Assembly (NCBI RefSeq): GCF_002257665.1
Contig: NZ_MQWB01000001.1
Span: forward strand, 3,545,119-3,609,118
DNA from: Rubricoccus marinus
Lineage (GTDB): Bacteria > Bacteroidota > Rhodothermia > Rhodothermales > Rubricoccaceae
Length of the DNA: 64,000 nucleotides
Direction: 5' to 3'
Made by a program: the position numbers and the translations under genes. Positions 60,501 to 64,000 of the stretch are shown here, piece after piece. Each line of letters begins with the position of its first letter. Position 1 is the stretch's first letter. The notes under the pieces are model-generated. The model did no database searches. It had not been told where the DNA came from and saw only the letters and a program-made list of their open reading frames with translations.

Positions 60501-60985
60501 TGGACGTGGACGACGACGTGTTTATCCCGCAGGACTACGTCGCCAACCCCGTGGAGCGCCTGGACCTCTACCGCCGCCTGGGCGCCGTGGAAGACGCCTC
60601 TGGCGCCGACGCCTTCCGCGACGAACTCGCCGACCGCTTCGGCCCTGTCCCCGAGCACGTTGAAACGCTGCTCACGCTCGCGCGAATGAAGCCCGAAGCG
60701 CACCGCATCCGGCTCCCGCGCGTGGTGTGGAAAAACGAGCGCCTGTTCCTCACCGTCCCAGACCCGAAGGACGACCCGTACTTCCACAACCGCATGTTGG
60801 AGGCATTTATGGGCGCTCTCGGCGCCAGCGGCAAGCGGTTCGTGATGAAGGACAGCCGGACGGGCCGCTTGCGAGCCATCGTGCAAGACATTCCCACCCT
60901 GGAAGCTGCGGAGACGTTTCTCGCCGCGCTCGCCTCTCGCGTCGAGGAAGCCACCGCCACCGCGCCAGAGGCAGCAGCAACCTGA
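57584..60985 (+). CDS. mfd: Transcription-repair coupling factor Mfd
   Basis: 1133 residues from a GTG at 57584; upstream codons to 57557 look non-coding. UvrB-like N-domain with RGGILDVYPF, RNAP-interacting RID near 440-500 (GDFVVHVDYGIGKFAGLQ), then the RecG-like translocase: Walker A GDVGFGKTEVA (about 592-602), DEEQ box and TRG motif region. The C-terminal TRCF domain ends near 1120. It removes stalled RNA polymerase and recruits UvrA. It carries 11 iterated-motif copies, most of them before residue 440. Confidence 0.97.
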   Translation: MTLSDIRDLVASQSPFEFLRQRSDGMAPGQTIRVKGAAGSLPAFALADILEASGGPIIALLPESESADYLRSDLEQLLGGDDQVLFFPPTGQSPYDPEQLTDSLPLVQRADALGRLRDGFDGILVTSVEAISEKVPPPEAVGEETMSIRVGDEVAPEALMERLTGQGFEPVEFVSSPGEVATRGGILDVYPFAGGFPIRLEFFGDEVDEIREFDPANQRSVSSLDVARLIPNLGETTVEIGHGAVTPLAFLPDYTPLVTFDDARMLDFAKGLFDSAATAYADQTPDEDEAPVSPPETRYLSPESLQEAIANHPRIIFGTFASGDADVEVDLGGTPQPEVSGDVARLRQRLIERQANWTTAILCDSGSQKNRLFEILGGDREIGKEPPALLLVESLHEGFEIARSKLAIYTDHQIFDRYHRPTARRRKRASGGLTLRDVQALKPGDFVVHVDYGIGKFAGLQTITVRGQRQESVRMMFRDGDELFVNVGALHKLHKYTGKEGHQPRLTKLGTGAWERLKARTKKRVKDIARDLIKIYAARRASQGFAFSGDQIWQRELEASFQFEETPDQALAIDAVKEDMEKAVPMDRLVCGDVGFGKTEVAVRAAFKAVQDGKQVAVVVPTTILARQHIETFAKRMGRFPIRIAQMSRFVPKEEQKEIVKQIASGEVDIIIGTHRVVSKDVQFKDLGLLIVDEEQKFGVSVKEKLRKLRPNVDTLTLTATPIPRTLQFSLLGARDLSIIQTAPTNRQPVTTEIHTYSKDLIRDAILYEVGRGGQVFLVHNRVRDIEQMAGIIQSLAPDVRVRFAHGQMASDELERIMLDFMDGKFDVLVSTTIVESGLDVSNANTMIVNHAERHGLSDLHQLRGRVGRNDQRAFCYLMVPSIDGLTREARQRLQAVEEFSDLGSGINIAMRDLDIRGAGNMLGAEQSGFIEDVGFETYHNILDEAVQELRADEFAEVFADQDTAPPAPEPTVDVDDDVFIPQDYVANPVERLDLYRRLGAVEDASGADAFRDELADRFGPVPEHVETLLTLARMKPEAHRIRLPRVVWKNERLFLTVPDPKDDPYFHNRMLEAFMGALGASGKRFVMKDSRTGRLRAIVQDIPTLEAAETFLAALASRVEEATATAPEAAAT

Positions 60986-61006
60986 GCCTCTGGCGCCCAC
61001 GATATC

Positions 61007-61465
61007 ATGAATGACGCTCCCGCTCAACGCCAGAGGCGAGCCGACCGGCGCAGCGCTGTCCTCTACTTCACCGGTGCGGGAGTGATCGGAGCCGGCGTTG
61101 GGTCTACGCTTGTGCTGTGGGTCCTCGGGCCTCTGGCGGCCACGATTGCGATGGTGTCCGCCACAGCGGCGGCAGCCGTTTCCGCGGCGCTGCTGAGTTC
61201 GCCGCTCGCGAAAGCGCGGTCCAGCGGTCGAGGGCTCCTGGCAGTGGCGTTGGGAAGTGCGGTACCTGTCGTGGCCTACCTGCTCTTCGCCATCGGGTAC
61301 GGCGCGGCGGAGGCGGGCAATGTGGAGCAATTCGTGTCCAACGCAGGACTGATGCTGGAAGCCGGCGTCACGCTTTCCGCGTTTCTCGTGCCGATCGGTG
61401 CCGCTACGGGCTGGCTGTATGCGCGAGGAGGACGGCGCTTCACGCCAGAGGCCGACGCCACGTGA
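61007..61465 (+). CDS. Small membrane protein of unknown function
   Basis: 152 residues, with hydrophobic stretches at about 18-41, 43-64, 79-99 and 115-140 (four predicted membrane helices). Short basic N-terminus built partly from a motif copy (APAQRQRRA). No family recognised. It begins 21 bp after mfd, so it may be in the same transcript. Confidence 0.55.
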   Translation: MNDAPAQRQRRADRRSAVLYFTGAGVIGAGVGSTLVLWVLGPLAATIAMVSATAAAAVSAALLSSPLAKARSSGRGLLAVALGSAVPVVAYLLFAIGYGAAEAGNVEQFVSNAGLMLEAGVTLSAFLVPIGAATGWLYARGGRRFTPEADAT

Positions 61466-61516
61466 GCCCTTGGGAGGCGGAAACACGATAGAGAGGTACG
61501 CCCCCAACACCGACTC

Positions 61517-62110
61517 ATGAAGCGCGCCCTGCTCCTCTTCTCTGCCCTGCTCCTCCACGGCTGCGGCTCTGGCACGGACCCCGTCGAATACAATGTGGAC
61601 AAGACGGGCTACAGCACCGCGGAGTCAGACCATACCTCTGCGTATGACACTTCGGAGGCGCTAATCGGCTCGTGGACCCATTCCACCTACATCTCGCCGC
61701 AAGAGGCCGCGCGGATCTCCAGCGAGCCGATCCCGCCGGGTGTCGAGATCGATATGACCGTGGCGGGCACGACGGTCTACCACGTGGGCAACCGGTACGA
61801 CGCGGACGTGGAGATCACGCTCAACATCCGCGCGAACGGGGAGACGATCCCGCTCAAGATGCTCCGCCGCGAGACGGGCACGTGGAAAGTGCACGGCGAC
61901 GTGCTCGTCGAAACCGTGACGGGAGGCACCGCGACGGCGCTGGACGACCAAACCAAGGCGGTTTTGCGCGAGGCGCCAGAGGCCGCGGCCTTTGCCGAGC
62001 CGATCGCAGGCGAGACCTCGTCCTCGGACATCCAGTCCGTTACGCCCAGCGCCATCGACCTCCGCGAGCAGGAGTCGCAGATCAACCTCACGCTCCGTCG
62101 CAACGGCTGA
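61517..62110 (+). CDS. Predicted lipoprotein of unknown function
   Basis: 197 residues; signal MKRALLLFSALLLHGC with lipidated Cys16. The mature part is mostly beta-strand (IDMTVAGTTVYHVGNRYDADVEITLNI), with one APEAAA motif-derived stretch. No similarity recognised. It may be co-transcribed with the preceding membrane gene, 51 bp upstream. Confidence 0.6.
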   Translation: MKRALLLFSALLLHGCGSGTDPVEYNVDKTGYSTAESDHTSAYDTSEALIGSWTHSTYISPQEAARISSEPIPPGVEIDMTVAGTTVYHVGNRYDADVEITLNIRANGETIPLKMLRRETGTWKVHGDVLVETVTGGTATALDDQTKAVLREAPEAAAFAEPIAGETSSSDIQSVTPSAIDLREQESQINLTLRRNG

Positions 62111-62165
62111 CCGCGGCCCCGCCAGAGGCCGCGCGTAGGGCCCATCCGAGCGGTAGGTTCGCAGG

Positions 62166-63632
62166 GTGACGACCGACAACGCCCGCCTCGCCTTCCGCCT
62201 CCTCGGCCTCGCCGACGCGCCGCTCACGCCGCGCGCGATGGCCGCGCGCCTGCGCATCACCTTTGCGCCACCCCACGAGCGCGATCCCGAACTCGACGCG
62301 TTCGCGCAGCGGCTACGGCGCGCCCTCGCGGCCGCTGGCGCCGAGATCATCCCCTACCCGGACGCGCTAAACGCAGAAGGCAAGATCCGCGAGGACATCG
62401 TGACCGTAGAGCAGGGCGAGGGGCCGGACGACGCGCTCGCGATCCGCCGCGTCAGCAGCCTCTACCGCAACCCGCTCGTCGCGCTTCTCAACCGCCCTTC
62501 CCCCATCGCGCCAGAGGCCGAGTTGCAGGAGACGCTGGACGAAATCGTGGGCGTGCTGGCGTGGAACCTCATCCACACGCCGATCTTCGTGGAGCCGGAG
62601 CGCTGGACGGTCTGCACGATGAACGGCGCTGTGATCCGGTGCAGCACCGGGGAGGACTTCGAGCGCGACGTGCGCGAGTCGCTGATCCCCAAGCTTGCTG
62701 CGCAGGTCCGCCCGCCGGACCCCGCTTCCATCACGTTCCGCGAGGGCACGCTGGACCTCCAGCCTCTGGCGGATCAGGTGGCGCAGTTCACCGAGGGCTC
62801 GCACGCGTGGGCGGATAGCGGGCTGATGCTGGCTCACACGTCGCTGGACGCGCTGACGTACCGCAACCGCTTCTACCGTCGCATCGTGGCGGCGTACCTG
62901 GACCAGAGGACGGGGATGAGCTACGGCTTCCTCGCCCGCCAACTCCCAGTCGATGTGCCGCCAGCGGTGCCGCTACCCGATGCGCCAGAGGCCCTCCGGG
63001 CGCTGGACTGGCGCGCGAACCCATTGCGCGAGACCGGCGGCCTCTGGCGCGCCTGCGTGCGCGTGGACGGCACGGACTGGCTCGTGGACGTGCCCGAAGT
63101 CTCCGTGCTCTGCACCCGCTCTGGGTGCGAGAAGACGCGCATCACCCCGGATCGCGACCTGGTCCGCCTCACGCTCTCCGAGGGACGGATTCTGTTCGAC
63201 ACGCCGCCCAAAGCCTCTGGCGAGAGCCCGCGCCCGAGCTACGACACGCTCGCCATCTTGGCGCACGCCGTCGGCAACGCGCTGGCCGCATCTGTCCTCC
63301 GCGCACAGGACGCCGCGGCCCCCTTTGCCCACGCGCTCGCTCACGACGGCCTCTCACTCGCGCACTGGCACGGCTACCCCGAGGCAGGCGCTACTCCTCC
63401 AGCCTTTGCGCTCCACGGCGAGGCCAACCCGCCGGTCTCGTGCTCCACGCCGCAATCGGCGGCGTTCGCGCTCGTGGGCAAGCTGGAAGCGCTGGGCCAC
63501 GCGATCGCCGAGGGGGCGCCCTACCTGGGCGATTTGCACGTGGAGCCGCACCACGGCACCAACCTCTCCGGTCGGATCTCGCTGGCCGAGGCTGCGGCCT
63601 GGGCCGAGTCTCAGCAGGCCGTCGCGGCCTAG
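62166..63632 (+). CDS. Large soluble protein of unknown function
   Basis: 488 residues from a GTG (MTTDNARLAFRLLGLADAPL). No signal peptide or membrane segment. It has a possible conserved core around ERWTVCTMNGAVIRCS and VPEVSVLCTRSGCEKTRI, with several cysteines, and a His-rich segment HWHGYPEAGATPP (near 395). I do not recognise the family. Stop codon TAG is followed 4 bp later by a perfect palindrome. Confidence 0.6.
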   Translation: MTTDNARLAFRLLGLADAPLTPRAMAARLRITFAPPHERDPELDAFAQRLRRALAAAGAEIIPYPDALNAEGKIREDIVTVEQGEGPDDALAIRRVSSLYRNPLVALLNRPSPIAPEAELQETLDEIVGVLAWNLIHTPIFVEPERWTVCTMNGAVIRCSTGEDFERDVRESLIPKLAAQVRPPDPASITFREGTLDLQPLADQVAQFTEGSHAWADSGLMLAHTSLDALTYRNRFYRRIVAAYLDQRTGMSYGFLARQLPVDVPPAVPLPDAPEALRALDWRANPLRETGGLWRACVRVDGTDWLVDVPEVSVLCTRSGCEKTRITPDRDLVRLTLSEGRILFDTPPKASGESPRPSYDTLAILAHAVGNALAASVLRAQDAAAPFAHALAHDGLSLAHWHGYPEAGATPPAFALHGEANPPVSCSTPQSAAFALVGKLEALGHAIAEGAPYLGDLHVEPHHGTNLSGRISLAEAAAWAESQQAVAA

Positions 63633-63635
63633 CGC

Positions 63636-63653
63636 GCCTCTGGCGCCAGAGGC
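63636..63653. repeat. Perfect 18-bp palindrome between two unknown genes
   Basis: Directly after the 488-residue gene and 10 bp before the next start codon. Confidence 0.95.
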
Positions 63654-63662
63654 GTCTGCGTT

Positions 63663-64000
63663 ATGAACCCGGTCACGCTCCTTGAGGCGTTTATGGCGCC
63701 GCCCTTCCTGCTCGGGGCGGTCCTGGGCCTGGCCGCCAGCCTTCTCGCCTGGGCGCACCGCCGGACCGACGTGTGGCTCGCGAGCCTAGGTGCGGCGGCT
63801 ATAGCCGCGCTGTGGGTCAACGGCCGCATTCTAGGCCTGCCGATGCCGCCTCTGGCGCTGGGCGCGGTCGGTGCAGGAACGGTTCTCCTCGCTGCGATTG
63901 GTGTGTGGCGGGTGGCGCAAGAGGCCGGGCCCGTGACTGTGGGTGCCTGCCTGGCGCTGACCGCGTTGGGCGTCTGGGGAACGGTGCCAGATACCGAGAA
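63663..64000 (+). CDS. Membrane protein, N-terminal part (runs off the window)
   Basis: 112 residues visible from the ATG at 63663. Hydrophobic helices at about 16-32 and 41-57, and around 67-85 and 95-110. No homology identified. It could be a small integral membrane protein; function unknown. Confidence 0.5.
   Translation, partial: MNPVTLLEAFMAPPFLLGAVLGLAASLLAWAHRRTDVWLASLGAAAIAALWVNGRILGLPMPPLALGAVGAGTVLLAAIGVWRVAQEAGPVTVGACLALTALGVWGTVPDTE

Noticed and set aside
59771-61558. 595-residue minus-strand frame opposite mfd
   Set aside because: Shadow of mfd and of the following membrane gene.

Overview
This window is GC-rich bacterial chromosome carrying the replication-origin neighbourhood and core housekeeping genes. 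Start codons mostly lack Shine-Dalgarno sequences. Curli secretion genes, MMPL, MurQ and CHAT-TPR proteins, and an ECF sigma factor paired with a Ser/Thr kinase, together suggest a marine member of the Bacteroidota/Rhodothermota side of the FCB group. Rubricoccaceae (Rubricoccus/Rubrivirga-like) is my best guess. It is an inference from gene content and style, not from a marker comparison.

Layout: 1-7.3 kb holds minus-strand genes: a DEAD-box helicase, a membrane protein, then the fatty-acid/phospholipid cluster yceD-rpmF-plsX-fabH-fabD-(SRPBCC membrane gene)-fabG. 7.3-8.0 kb is a probable oriC with DnaA boxes, followed on the plus strand by dnaA, dnaN and a DCC-family gene. 11.4-13.1 kb carries an ECF-like sigma factor and a membrane partner. 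13.4-21.7 kb holds rplM-rpsI, rpsB-tsf, then an inserted lipoprotein/ECF sigma/TPR-kinase module, then pyrH-frr. 21.9-28.7 kb has tRNA-Ser, yicC-gmk-rpoZ-coaBC, a GDSL lipoprotein, a cysteine-free uracil-DNA glycosylase and dnaB.

28.7-36.8 kb is a complete curli-type amyloid locus on the minus strand. It has csgE-csgF-csgG, four curlin-repeat proteins (one of 578 residues), a CsgH-like gene and a lipoprotein. 36.9-46.9 kb is mixed accessory material: a degenerate Nif3 protein, a phosphatase lipoprotein, an endonuclease I/lamin-tail protein overlapping a metzincin-like membrane protease, an RRM protein, carbamoyltransferase plus SxtJ, PhoD, and an Asp-rich mini-protein. 47.1-64 kb holds an MMPL transporter, a MaoC hydratase flanked by two parS-like sites, an M48 lipoprotein protease, recF, a CHAT-TPR membrane protein overlapping murQ, mfd and several unknown genes.

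The most unusual signal is genome-wide in style. The 9-mer CCTCTGGCG (reverse CGCCAGAGG) occurs about 195 times by my hand count, roughly once per 330 bp, on both strands, in coding and non-coding DNA. It is often doubled into the perfect palindrome GCCTCTGGCGCCAGAGGC. It abuts stop codons, builds intrinsic terminators, sits in protein linkers, and is nearly absent from the curli locus and several of the most conserved genes. It behaves like a combination of a HIP1-like iterated palindrome and a DNA-uptake-sequence-like element. I do not recognise it as a described family.
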